DNA of 64,000 nt from G942493375 sp942493375 (GTDB taxonomy: Bacteria > Armatimonadota > UBA5829). Location of the stretch: contig OW818698.1 in NCBI GenBank assembly GCA_942493375.1, positions 3,348,001 through 3,412,000 on the forward strand, given 5' to 3'. The position numbers and the translations under genes are program-made. Below the pieces are notes generated by a model. It was not told the origin of the DNA and did not search any database. It saw only the letters and a list, made by a program, of their open reading frames with translations. Of the stretch, positions 44,502-53,175 are shown in pieces (position 1 is the stretch's first letter; each line of letters begins with the position of its first letter).

Positions 44502-46796
44502 TCAGGGTACTACGATCAGTTCCAATGGATTATCAACGTCGCCAACATAGCTTCTCACCCAATACCCTCGATACTCATCGAGAGAATCTCTGCTCGTAAC
44601 GCGTCTGTAATCACGACTGATTGTGCTGTCATAGCCATAGGCTATTGCGCTCAGCCAACCCGCGTCAACCGCGCTCAAAAGGCCCTTCGTCTCACCCCGA
44701 TACTTGAACAGACAAGTCTGCCAGGACACTTTTCTTGGGTATGGATTCCCAATTATATTCCAACCGTCATATAACCGAATTATATAACCCTTTGACGGAT
44801 CAAAATCGGATCTTCCTTCTAGACTGGGAAGATTTTCATTAATATGAGTATCCGCTGCAAGAACAAGCCAGTATCCCGAACCCACAATCGGGTGAGATAT
44901 TTGGCTGGTTCCCGGACCTGATGAATTATAGTAACCACCATTAACAAACCAACTGAAGCCACCAAGACTCAGCGTAGTAGTATTCCATGCAATATCATTT
45001 GTATTTGCCGGATTGTATGTCACATATCCGTATTGCGGTTGGCCAGGAGTTCCTCCCTGAGGAGCGGCAATCCATCTAATAAGTTTAGATTTACTCGGTG
45101 AAGAGAGAGCAAACGTAGTGTTTGCTAACAGATCGGAAGGTTTTTGAGTTGCCGGAGCGATCAGGAACGGGAAAGCAAACAGATATATGCCGCTATCAAC
45201 CGGATTCTGAGCAACATTGAAAGACACCTCATCGGTAATAAGTTCTCCACTAATCTTGCTCTCACCAGAAGCTGTAATTGTATGCGTTCCAGGAGCGAGA
45301 GCAATTCCACCCGGGAGAGGAATATTGAATGATAAGCCACCAACTATGCTGTCAACATAGTCACTTGCCGTACCAACCGGAATAGCATCGAGGCCATCTA
45401 TCTGAACGCTAACAGTATCCAGATTAATGGCTAATAATCTAATTTCTACTTTTGGATTACTAACAGTCGTCGAGTCTGTTGTAGGAGTAATAATGCGAAC
45501 TACGGAACTGCCCAGAGCAGCTTTAAGGTCTATGATTCCGGCTCCGAATTTCTTAGCATCGTAACCTTTGCTGGGCTTGCGAGCTGTTTCAATCATCTGG
45601 AGTCTGACGTCACTAGAACTAATTCCTGCACTCAATAGCAGGGCAGCAGCGCCCGCAACCTGCGGACAAGCCATGGACGTTCCCTGGAAATAATCATATC
45701 CAAGAGTTCGACCAGTAACAACTCCATTGTCGTCACGCGTGATATTGACAACAGTACTCAGTATGCCACTTCGATATCCAACACTCTGATCTCCACCAGG
45801 AGCTGTAATATCTACTTCATCGTCAGGCCCATAAGAGGAATAATAAGCGATTTTGTCATTGGGACCCGTGGACGCTACAGCCACACACTCAGGAAAAGCT
45901 GCAGGATATCCTACATTTCTGTATGGGGGATATGAGCTATCACCAGTATTGCCTGCCGCAGCCACAACTATTATTCCCTGATCCGTGAGTTCCGTTATCT
46001 TGGTATGTTCGGCTTCATCAGCGAACATGCCACCAAGACTCATGTTTACGACTTGAACGCCGCGTAAACGTGCATGCTCAAGACCATCTATGGTCCACTC
46101 TGTTGTACCATAGCCGTCAGAACCCAGAACTCTAATCGGTAAGATGTTAACTCCATCCCAGCATACTCCGGAGACACCTATTCCATTATTGCCCTGAGCT
46201 GCGATGATCCCTGAAACATGTGTTCCATGTCCATGCTCATCCATCGCGTCATTGTCATTGTCTACAAAATCATATCCCTGTAGATCAAGGACTCTGTCCG
46301 TGAGATCAGGATGGTCATATGCCACACCAGTATCAATAACTGCTACGGTTACAGCACTGCTTCCTTTTTCGGTATCCCAGACTTTTGGCATACCCATGTT
46401 AACTTTATCCCACTGCTGATCCCATAGATCATCATCAGGTATTGCATCAGCATAGTAGAAATAGTTAGGCTGTATGTTTTCAATCATCCATTGACTGGCC
46501 GCTGCTTTGCGTGACAGCGCCGTAACGGACCGGCTTTTCGATTTAGCCGTCATTTTTATTAGATACATATCTTTGATTGGCAGGGCTCTCAGGAGTTGGC
46601 CACCGATCCTTGCCACGCTCGCTTGTACCTGTGGCAGACTTGCACCTGAACGCACCTTAACAATGTATTCGTCGGCTACATACTTCTGTTTACTTGTGCC
46701 GGACGTGGCACTCAACGCAGCTCCAGCTGCGTAGAGTACCACCATCGCGACTACAAGCGACAGGTGAACGAGCCGTTTATAATTTATATAACGCAT
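44502..46796 (-). CDS. Secreted subtilisin-like serine protease (S8) with C-terminal GW/GYW modules
   Basis: About 764 residues. A signal peptide is followed by an inhibitor I9-like propeptide (YIVKVRSGASLPQVQASVARIGG, shown by YIVKVRSG and its spacing), then the S8 domain with the full triad: Asp155 in VAVIDTGVAYDHPDL, His190 in DEHGHGTHVSG and Ser373 in FQGTSMACPQVAGAAALL. The oxyanion asparagine lies in VVAAAGNTG. An Ig-like domain and two C-terminal modules follow (IYLFAFPFLIA ... GSGYWLVL; LYDGWNIIGNPYP ... YRGYWVRS). The start is ATG 46796, after CAGGAGGACAGA; the in-frame TTG at 46817 is upstream of that site and is rejected. Likely processes the neighbouring surface proteins or external substrates. 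Part of the envelope operon. Confidence 0.92.
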   Translation of the reverse strand: MRYINYKRLVHLSLVVAMVVLYAAGAALSATSGTSKQKYVADEYIVKVRSGASLPQVQASVARIGGQLLRALPIKDMYLIKMTAKSKSRSVTALSRKAAASQWMIENIQPNYFYYADAIPDDDLWDQQWDKVNMGMPKVWDTEKGSSAVTVAVIDTGVAYDHPDLTDRVLDLQGYDFVDNDNDAMDEHGHGTHVSGIIAAQGNNGIGVSGVCWDGVNILPIRVLGSDGYGTTEWTIDGLEHARLRGVQVVNMSLGGMFADEAEHTKITELTDQGIIVVAAAGNTGDSSYPPYRNVGYPAAFPECVAVASTGPNDKIAYYSSYGPDDEVDITAPGGDQSVGYRSGILSTVVNITRDDNGVVTGRTLGYDYFQGTSMACPQVAGAAALLLSAGISSSDVRLQMIETARKPSKGYDAKKFGAGIIDLKAALGSSVVRIITPTTDSTTVSNPKVEIRLLAINLDTVSVQIDGLDAIPVGTASDYVDSIVGGLSFNIPLPGGIALAPGTHTITASGESKISGELITDEVSFNVAQNPVDSGIYLFAFPFLIAPATQKPSDLLANTTFALSSPSKSKLIRWIAAPQGGTPGQPQYGYVTYNPANTNDIAWNTTTLSLGGFSWFVNGGYYNSSGPGTSQISHPIVGSGYWLVLAADTHINENLPSLEGRSDFDPSKGYIIRLYDGWNIIGNPYPRKVSWQTCLFKYRGETKGLLSAVDAGWLSAIAYGYDSTISRDYRRVTSRDSLDEYRGYWVRSYVGDVDNPLELIVVP

Positions 46797-46831
46797 TCTG
46801 TCCTCCTGGAAACCCAACCAATCAATTTAAC

Positions 46832-48628
46832 CTACGGAGTACTCGGCGGAACTTCGTTTACCGTAAATCGTCCTTCTTCACCAACGGTGAACAAAGGACT
46901 GGTATCCGTCGTATTCCGACAGAAAACTCTCCATTTTAGAACGACATCGGTTGACAAATTGCTGCTAATCAGGAAGTTTGCCAGATTCAGTCGTTGAGCG
47001 GCTGTCAATTCAATTGTTGGACCACTTTCATAAATGAGTCCACCTACCTGGCGACTGTCAAAAGTTCCCACTGTACCAGGATTAATTGGCTCAACCACAA
47101 TATAATAGGCATTAGCGCCCTGTTTTTTGTTCCATCTAAAGTTAATTGTCCCATCTTTCAACTCTGTAAGCAGAATTGCCGGAGCAGCCAGACTGGGATC
47201 ATATGGAGGCTGCAGTAGATCGGAAGCCTGGACAGGCTCTATTGCAGTTGCCTTGATAGTTCCACCGGTTGTAGAGAACTCATAAAGCTTTACCCCTGCA
47301 CCTGATGAGGTTTCATAAAGAACTCTCACAGAATACTGGTGCTGTACGCCAAAGCCTTCACTTGGAACACTACCGGTAACTTGTGTTGGAACTGTCGTTG
47401 ACGGGTTTGTTGTGATGTTATAGAACGTCACTGGAGTGGCTGCACTGGTTCCATAGAGATAGCGGACATCCAATTTGCCGGCGTCTATGGCAGTTGAGGA
47501 GCTTAGCGCTACAACAGGTCTGCCAGTCTGTACAAAATCATCACGCAATATCTGGTATTCCCAGACATTCTTACCATGTCCGAGTTTGGTCGGATCCCAG
47601 GTAACAACTGTGTTTGTATCGCCGGTACCCAATCCAGGTCCACTCTCGACTCCACGTCCATCTACGAACATCTTAGCTACAAAGAAAACTACAGCAGCGC
47701 CAACGAGGAATTTACCTATACGCTGAATAGCACTTCGTCCGGGCTTAGAAGTAGTAGGTGCTCCTGACGGTAGGGGTTCACCCTTGAGAGAAGGTGCCAC
47801 CGCAGGCATTTCATATATGGCTCTAAACCTGTCTTCAGGTTGAATTCCTCTAAGGGATTTCAACACTTTAGCGGTTGCATCATTAGCTGACAGTTTTGTA
47901 ACCTGGACAAAACCAATGATCTCCTTCTGACGAAGAATAATCATCCGCATTCCAAGTTTGATACCCTGTCTCGCGCCACGGTTCAGTACAACCTGGTCAA
48001 CGCCCTGGTTAACATGAACAGTACCCTCGGGTATGACATAATCACTGACCTGTTTGACTGCCAGATAGGCAGCATTGTTGATAGCCTCAGTGACCAGCGT
48101 ATCATCATCGGCTGTGTAGCCAATTCTGGCAGCTGACTGCCCTGACTGCAAGGCACCGTTAATAATTTCACCTGATGCCCTGTCTATTAATTGCAAAGCA
48201 AGAGTAACCGAGGCGGCGCGATTAGCACCGGACCCAGAGTACTCTATTTTGACTATGGAGCCTTGCATAATGGCATCCACTGTCAATGCGTCTGCTAGAC
48301 GCACAAGTCCAACCCGATCAAGTGGGGGACGAAGATTAAGTTTCTCCATCTCCGCCTTTATCTGGCTGCGGGTGACTCCGACGTCGTTGCGGACGTTCTT
48401 GCTCATCTCAAGGACAACGGCATCCGTAGCGATACGGGCAAGCAAATCACCCTGAATACGGGATTCATTTACGAAATCAACTACTGCCACAGCATATGTC
48501 TGTGTAGCCGAAGTTGATTGGGCAAATGCTGCCGTGGTGAATGTCGCACCAAAGATCGTGCTCACCAGCGCAACAACGAGCAGATAGCTCAGACTCTTCG
48601 TTACCCTAGCATGTATCAGTCGGTTCAA
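46832..48628 (-). CDS. CsgG/LpoB-like envelope protein with FlgT-like segment and Fn3-like C-terminus
   Basis: A 598-residue protein that opens the envelope operon. A signal peptide ends near AAFAQ. Residues 44-195 resemble the CsgG/LpoB/GNA1162 fold: YAVAVVDFVNES, ARIATDAVVLEMSKN, VGLVRLADALTVDAIMQGSIVKIEY, LQLIDRASGEII. Residues 205-275 resemble the C-terminal domain of FlgT (VVLNRGARQGIKLGMRMIILRQ; VTKLSANDATAKVL). A transmembrane helix follows at about 302-320 (FLVGAAVVFFVAKMFVDG). Residues 335-598 look like two or three fibronectin-type beta domains, ending in LKWRVFCRN. The TTG start at 48628 has GGAGGAG eight bases upstream. The mid-protein membrane helix puts the two halves on opposite sides of a membrane, unless the helix is cleaved or is a barrel strand. 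Related to the small CsgG-like protein at 33162-33782. Confidence 0.68.
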   Translation of the reverse strand: MNRLIHARVTKSLSYLLVVALVSTIFGATFTTAAFAQSTSATQTYAVAVVDFVNESRIQGDLLARIATDAVVLEMSKNVRNDVGVTRSQIKAEMEKLNLRPPLDRVGLVRLADALTVDAIMQGSIVKIEYSGSGANRAASVTLALQLIDRASGEIINGALQSGQSAARIGYTADDDTLVTEAINNAAYLAVKQVSDYVIPEGTVHVNQGVDQVVLNRGARQGIKLGMRMIILRQKEIIGFVQVTKLSANDATAKVLKSLRGIQPEDRFRAIYEMPAVAPSLKGEPLPSGAPTTSKPGRSAIQRIGKFLVGAAVVFFVAKMFVDGRGVESGPGLGTGDTNTVVTWDPTKLGHGKNVWEYQILRDDFVQTGRPVVALSSSTAIDAGKLDVRYLYGTSAATPVTFYNITTNPSTTVPTQVTGSVPSEGFGVQHQYSVRVLYETSSGAGVKLYEFSTTGGTIKATAIEPVQASDLLQPPYDPSLAAPAILLTELKDGTINFRWNKKQGANAYYIVVEPINPGTVGTFDSRQVGGLIYESGPTIELTAAQRLNLANFLISSNLSTDVVLKWRVFCRNTTDTSPLFTVGEEGRFTVNEVPPSTP

Positions 48629-48862
48629 AGGTAGGTCTCCTCCCTGCTGTTATAACTCTGAAGACAGACTTCAGCCGCAGTGTCACGTCCACCATGGCAC
48701 GGACAGCTCTATCCGCAATTGCATGTATTCGGGGTCAATTGAGAAAAGTCCTTCTCAGCACTTTAAAAAATGGACATCAAGCAATAGTAGAGCCTTAAAA
48801 ACCTACTATTCCACCCCAGGACCCATGCTTCCTCGGATATTCTCACTTACTATACCACACGG
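48629..48862. other. Presumed leader of the envelope operon
   Basis: No gene. Read on the minus strand it lies between coaE and the envelope operon. A small hairpin CTGAAG / CTTCAG is at about 48658-48674 in the leader just before GGAGGAG. A clear -35/-10 pair is not visible, so the operon promoter remains unplaced. Confidence 0.35.
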
Positions 48863-49492
48863 TCAAGCCAAAGGGAAGCATATTGATTGAAAAAAATCAT
48901 AAGCTCTTGCACGTAATTCATCGGCAGAGCCATTATTGAATATTACAACATTCGCTAACTCACGTTTTACACTCTCTGAAAGTTGCGAATCTACACGTTC
49001 TATGGCCTGAGTCCTGGTCATTCCTCTACTCATTGTGAGACGACACAACTGAGTGTCTTGTTCCGCTGCAACTACTACAGTCGTATCGAATAGCCACTGC
49101 ATATTACATTCGAACAATAATGGTACTTCGACAACTAGACATGCTGTATCACTCGCATGTTCAACCCTGAAATTCTCTATATGCTTCTGCACCAGTTCTA
49201 TAACTTGCGGATGAATTATGTTATTCAGAGTCTCTCTATTCTTTTTCGAGCCAAAAATGATCTCTCCGAGTGCAGAACGGTCAATAGTTCTATCGGGCTT
49301 GAGTATGCTGTTTCCAAACGCCTCAATAACCATATGATATGAAATTGTCCCGGTATCCAGCAAATCTCGAGAAATGATGTCAGCACTGATGGTCTGGGCA
49401 CCCAATTCGGCCAGATACGAAACAAAAAGACTCTTGCCACTGGCGATACCACCAGTTACACCTATAACCTGTCCCACAGTCATCACACTCAT
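48863..49492 (-). CDS. coaE: Dephospho-CoA kinase
   Basis: Phosphorylates the 3'-hydroxyl of dephospho-CoA with ATP in the last step of coenzyme A synthesis; cytoplasmic. The 209-residue length is standard. Walker A is GVTGGIASGKS (11-21); the substrate region shows LGAQTISADIISRDL, and VVEVPLLFECNMQWLFD and MSRGMTRTQAIERVDSQL are the usual central and lid motifs. Two nearby ATG codons (49492 and 49483) could start the protein; neither has a strong ribosome-binding site. It precedes the envelope operon in the same direction with a 234-base gap that should hold the operon promoter. Other CoA genes are not in the window. Confidence 0.95.
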   Translation of the reverse strand: MSVMTVGQVIGVTGGIASGKSLFVSYLAELGAQTISADIISRDLLDTGTISYHMVIEAFGNSILKPDRTIDRSALGEIIFGSKKNRETLNNIIHPQVIELVQKHIENFRVEHASDTACLVVEVPLLFECNMQWLFDTTVVVAAEQDTQLCRLTMSRGMTRTQAIERVDSQLSESVKRELANVVIFNNGSADELRARAYDFFQSICFPLA

Positions 49493-49867
49493 TTACTATC
49501 CCGATATCGGACTATTATCGGGCTATATAATATGCAAGTAAAATCCCTTGAGCTTTACACCCATTCTAGAGTATTATTGTAGCAGAAATGCCCATGTAGT
49601 GTATCAATAACAGCAACATGGTAATAGTTCAGTTTTGTGGGAATTTAAAGTCCATTCATACTTCGATACGCGCTTTGCGCTACTCAGCACGAACGGACTT
49701 TAGGTCATTTCACAGTAGACTGAACTCTTTCGCAACATGTAAGAGTTTAACCTGCATTATTCATGACTAATGATGTAAATACTCTGCATTTACACTCTCA
49801 GCTTTTGTCCCTACTGCCGGATTAGCCACGACGGGACGAGAAATTACTATTTTCGAAGGAGAACAAT
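49493..49867. repeat. Intergenic region with two interspersed repeats
   Basis: 49621-49731 is one copy of a 111-base element that recurs at 59091-59201 with about six differences. Its interior holds AAAGTCC ... GGACTTT arms around a CTTCGATACGCGCTTTGCGC core. At 49751-49836 lies a partial CCTGCATTATTCA / AGCTTTTGTCCCTACTG element of the CCCGYATTATT family, interrupted by unrelated bases. The ribosome-binding site of the next gene (CGAAGGAGAACA) closes the region. Confidence 0.65.
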
Positions 49868-50287
49868 ATGCCGGACGAAGAAGAGAGAATCGATATTGGC
49901 GCCGAGCTTGGCGGCGCAAGCGGCAAGCTGGATGATCAGCTGTTACGCGATCTGAAGGATGTAGCAAAACAGGAAAAAATACGGAATGCGGTTGATCCCA
50001 AAACCACTGCCCAGAATATTGCCAAAAAGAAGAAAATGAGCATGTATCTAACCATTGCTGCTATTTCTGCTGTAGTCCTTATCATCGTGGCATATGTTGT
50101 AATGGGTGGGTCAGGAACGAAAGCTGTGACTAACAAACAGAGTGGTCCTCAACGTATTCCTAAGACAACAATCGCAGCACCGGTGACCAACATGGCACCT
50201 TCTGCACCACCAATTGCTCCGCCCCCTCCGAGTGCACCAGGTCCAGCCAACGGGCAAGACGCAGGCGGGTATGAAGCGCCTATGTAA
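49868..50287 (+). CDS. Small single-pass membrane protein with proline-rich tail
   Basis: I do not recognise a family. The 139-residue protein has an acidic, charged cytoplasmic N-terminus (1-55) that ends in the basic stretch KKKKM, one membrane helix at about 57-79 (MYLTIAAISAVVLIIVAYVVM), and an exported, low-complexity tail rich in proline and alanine (APSAPPIAPPPPSAPGP). The layout (basic, helix, proline-rich spacer) resembles envelope-spanning linkers or TonB-like spacers, but the last residues show no known domain. Strong ribosome-binding site AAGGAGAACA before ATG 49868. Transcribed toward the PH-domain gene and ended by a strong bidirectional terminator. Confidence 0.7.
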   Translation: MPDEEERIDIGAELGGASGKLDDQLLRDLKDVAKQEKIRNAVDPKTTAQNIAKKKKMSMYLTIAAISAVVLIIVAYVVMGGSGTKAVTNKQSGPQRIPKTTIAAPVTNMAPSAPPIAPPPPSAPGPANGQDAGGYEAPM

Positions 50288-50290
50288 CAC

Positions 50291-50320
50291 AAAAAAGGGA
50301 GGCTGCAGCCTCCCCTTTTT
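50291..50320. terminator. Bidirectional intrinsic terminator
   Basis: GGGAGGCTGCAGCCTCCC at 50297-50314 is a perfect palindrome flanked by A6 and T6 runs, ending transcription of both convergent genes (49868-50287 and 50344-51987). Confidence 0.88.
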
Positions 50321-50343
50321 GTTCATGAGCTTGTATTGAAATA

Positions 50344-51987
50344 CTACATATTAGCCTGTCTGCGTAAAGACGCCTCAAGCATATTTACTTCTCCAAACGC
50401 CTGCTGTATTCTGCTATTCGCTCTATTCAAGCGTTGGCCATTCTTGCCCGGATCTATAAATCCAGCTCCCGTCAACGCGTTTGATATCGCTGTAGCAACG
50501 GTTTTTCGTTCGTTAACTGCACTTTCCAGTGAGTCTTGTACAGTACGCAACCCCATTGGCGGATTTAACTTCTGCAAGCCAGTTAAGACTCTTTCATGAC
50601 TGGTAACAGAGATAGTATTGCCTATAGTCCGTGCATCACGCGCTGATAAAGCGTTCGCCATCCTGCGTGCATCTGAATTAGATCCAGCAACTAATTTAAA
50701 CAACTGTTGCTTATAGCTACTCACCTCAGACAGCTTCGTTCTCAGCTGCGATATGTCTTTTCCTGGACTGGAAGGTTTCTGAGTAACAGCAATGTTGCTG
50801 ATACTGTTACGCCCCAAAATAGCCAAGCCAGCCAGCATTATCAGGCCAAGAATTGCGAATACAGCTATAACTCTTGCAGCAGATGGCTTATTTTTACGCA
50901 TAAGCATAGAGAGTCGAGGATTCGGACCGTATTCTTCACCTGGCACTGGAATAGCCGGGATTGCTGCTTCACTGATAGATTGCTTAGCCACTTCGGGTGC
51001 GGGTTGATGCTGAGCAGGCGGAACAGTCGTTTTAGCAATTTCAACTTTTTGAACCAGTGGAATATTCGGTTTCTTTACTTCGACTTTTTCTACCGGAACA
51101 ACAGAAGGTTTACTTACCTGTACTGCTGGTGCTGATTCAGATTCATCGGATTCCCCGGCTGAGAGCTCTGCAAATATTTCCTCTGCAAGAGACCTCTTCT
51201 GAATACCTCTTGTTGGGGCAGGCTTCTCAGGTTCCACGGGAATCACATTAATGGGAGTTTCCTGCTCAGCTGGTTTATCCGACTGCACTGCTTGAATTGT
51301 ATCAGCATGGGATTCGAATACTTCTTCCGCTTTTTCTGTTGTATCTGCCGCACTGCTCTCTATACTGTCATCCTGCAAAGTATTGATGACAGGAGCAGGA
51401 ACTGCCTTTTTACGAGGAGCACGAGGTTTTTTCGGAACCAGAACACTAGCTGTCTCGGCCTGATCACATGACTGAGTAGCTGCAGTATCATCAACATGCG
51501 CTACTGTTTCTGTTTCAGGATCAATATCAGAATTAGTGGATACTGACTCAGGCACAGTCTCCGGTATCCAGTCCACCCTGTTAACTGCAATTCCTGAACT
51601 GGAGACAAGTTTTTCAATGAGGAGTTCCAGTTTCTTTACTTTTTGTTCACCACTAAAGATGGCCATGTTTTCTGGTGGGCGAACATTTGGATTGGCCGTT
51701 ATCTGTTTACCTACTATTTGGACGATGGCCCCCATAGGACCACGCCTCAAATTAACGACGCCAATTTCATCGAACTTGAATGCGGTCACATTCTGTCCGT
51801 TGATCGACCCAGTAGCGGTCAGACCCGCTTTAAGGATCATGACCCGAGAGTCAGTTATTACAACTCCCTGACCATGGTCTCCCATTTGCTGGGCAACTAT
51901 ATGTTCGTCAGCAAGCAGTGTTGTATTTCGCAACTCTGCCAGACGTTCATTCATTACTTCTTTAGGCGTGGCGCTACCTGAAGACAC
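50344..51987 (-). CDS. PH-like domain protein with long disordered linker and one membrane helix
   Basis: A 547-residue protein. Residues about 20-130 look like a bacterial PH (YokE/bPH) domain: LADEHIVAQQMGDHGQGVVITDSRVMILKAG, shown by VVITDSRVMIL, then VGVVNLRRGPMGAIVQIV-like strands. Residues 140-365 are low-complexity, rich in Glu, Val, Pro and Ser with a basic patch (KKPRAPRKKAVP), so disordered. One membrane helix is at about 372-395 (VIAVFAILGLIMLAGLAILG), and the rest (400-547) is helical and outside the cytoplasm (QLRTKLSEVSSYKQQLFKLV; MLEASLRRQANM). The start is GTG 51987 after GGAGGT. The function is unknown; a membrane-linked sensor or scaffold is possible. Confidence 0.62.
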   Translation of the reverse strand: MSSGSATPKEVMNERLAELRNTTLLADEHIVAQQMGDHGQGVVITDSRVMILKAGLTATGSINGQNVTAFKFDEIGVVNLRRGPMGAIVQIVGKQITANPNVRPPENMAIFSGEQKVKKLELLIEKLVSSSGIAVNRVDWIPETVPESVSTNSDIDPETETVAHVDDTAATQSCDQAETASVLVPKKPRAPRKKAVPAPVINTLQDDSIESSAADTTEKAEEVFESHADTIQAVQSDKPAEQETPINVIPVEPEKPAPTRGIQKRSLAEEIFAELSAGESDESESAPAVQVSKPSVVPVEKVEVKKPNIPLVQKVEIAKTTVPPAQHQPAPEVAKQSISEAAIPAIPVPGEEYGPNPRLSMLMRKNKPSAARVIAVFAILGLIMLAGLAILGRNSISNIAVTQKPSSPGKDISQLRTKLSEVSSYKQQLFKLVAGSNSDARRMANALSARDARTIGNTISVTSHERVLTGLQKLNPPMGLRTVQDSLESAVNERKTVATAISNALTGAGFIDPGKNGQRLNRANSRIQQAFGEVNMLEASLRRQANM

Positions 51988-52378
51988 AGGATGAGCACCT
52001 CCTTCGACAATAATACTTTATACATTAGTATGTTCCATACAATCTTAGATAATTTACAGACTTGCTTGAATTAGAATTCAGACTCGATACAAATGAGACT
52101 AAACAAATCAAAAAGAAGTCCATTAATGCGCGTTAATATGCAATGAACTATTATCAAAATTCTCGGTAACTATCCACAAATTTTATAGGGGCTGACAGGC
52201 AGTATTATTAATTAATGAATAAATTTTACATGCAATAAAGGCAAAAACAGGATTTGGTGAATGGTTCAAATTAATAATATATAGAAAAAGCCCGCAGACA
52301 TTTAGTCGCGGGCTTTGCGTAATCGTATTGAGTTAAGCAAAACTACTCTTTCAATAGAATGTATAGAAACAGGTATAT
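51988..52378. other. AT-rich intergenic region
   Basis: About 390 bases without a gene. It contains the thioredoxin terminator (52287-52316) and, left of it, an AT-rich stretch that must hold the promoter for the leftward PH-domain gene. I see no clear -35/-10 pair and no repeat-family member. Confidence 0.4.
52287..52316 (-). terminator. Thioredoxin gene terminator
   Basis: AAAGCCCGC (52287-52295) and GCGGGCTTT (52308-52316) form a nine-pair stem; on the minus strand it is followed by TTCTATAT after the T-run. Confidence 0.8.
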
Positions 52379-52702
52379 TTAGAGTAGATTGTCTAGTTTT
52401 GATGCAATATTCTGTTTAGGTTGCAGTCCCACCATACGGTCAACAACTGTCCCATTCTTGAAAACCAACAAGCTTGGAATGCTGACTACTCCATATTCGC
52501 TGGCTTTAGCAGACTCACTCTGCACATCCAGTTTTAGAACCTTAACACGTCCATCATAATTTTTAGCGATTTCGTCGATTACTGGTCCCAATGCTCTGCA
52601 TGGACCACACCACTCTGCCCAAAAATCTACCAGTACTGGAACCTCTGATTTCAGGACTTCTTCCTCAAAATCCGCTGTTGTAACCGCTTTGGCTGCACTC
52701 AT
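52379..52702 (-). CDS. trxA: Thioredoxin
   Basis: A 107-residue disulfide reductase with the redox motif WCGPC at 31-35, the buried Asp in VDFWAEWC, the cis-proline in VSIPSLLVFKNG, and the standard C-terminal strand (TVVDRMVGLQPK). It reduces cytoplasmic proteins such as ribonucleotide reductase. There is no signal peptide. The start ATG 52702 lies nine bases after GGAGG; an upstream in-frame ATG at 52711 touches the ribosome-binding site directly and is rejected. Monocistronic, with its own terminator downstream and a palindromic repeat close upstream. Confidence 0.95.
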   Translation of the reverse strand: MSAAKAVTTADFEEEVLKSEVPVLVDFWAEWCGPCRALGPVIDEIAKNYDGRVKVLKLDVQSESAKASEYGVVSIPSLLVFKNGTVVDRMVGLQPKQNIASKLDNLL

Positions 52703-52737
52703 TATAAACATCCTCCATATCTCGATCTACAAAATGG

Positions 52738-53058
52738 CCCGTATTATTCAAGATTAACTCAGCTTTTGTCCCTACTGTCGGACAAAAGCAAAGCTTGGTG
52801 AATAATGCGGGATAGAGCATTCCAGCTCTGATACTTGTACAAGCAACGACTATATAACTCAGGTACCTGTTCAAGTTTTTCTTGTCTGTATAGCCAAGTA
52901 TTCCCAAACATAGAGTTATTTACACCCAAGATATTATCACTTATAACAACATTTCTTCAACAGCCCATATTATCCATTATTGACTGCGCAAATTCCCTGC
53001 CTTTATACTCTCAACTTTTGTCTCTACCAGCAACCAAAAGCCAAGCCTGGTGAATAGA
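52738..53058. repeat. Two members of the CCCGYATTATT palindromic repeat family
   Basis: Copy one (52738-52811) is the best preserved: it begins CCCGTATTATTCA, ends TGAATAATGCGGG, and its arms include CAGCTTTTGTCC and GGACAAAAGC around a short centre. Copy two (52963-53058) begins CCCATATTATCCATTATTG and ends AAGCCTGGTGAATAG; it contains an extra internal segment. Between them (52812-52962) nothing is recognisable. Both lie in the divergent spacer between trxA and rplU. Confidence 0.65.
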
Positions 53059-53175
53059 GCAGCACCCATATACTGATTATTTAAAAGGGAGCATACAATT
53101 ATTTATTTGCACTCGATTCACGGACACATGATACTCGAACATAGCTACTGCAAGCAATCATCTTAAATACTGGCA

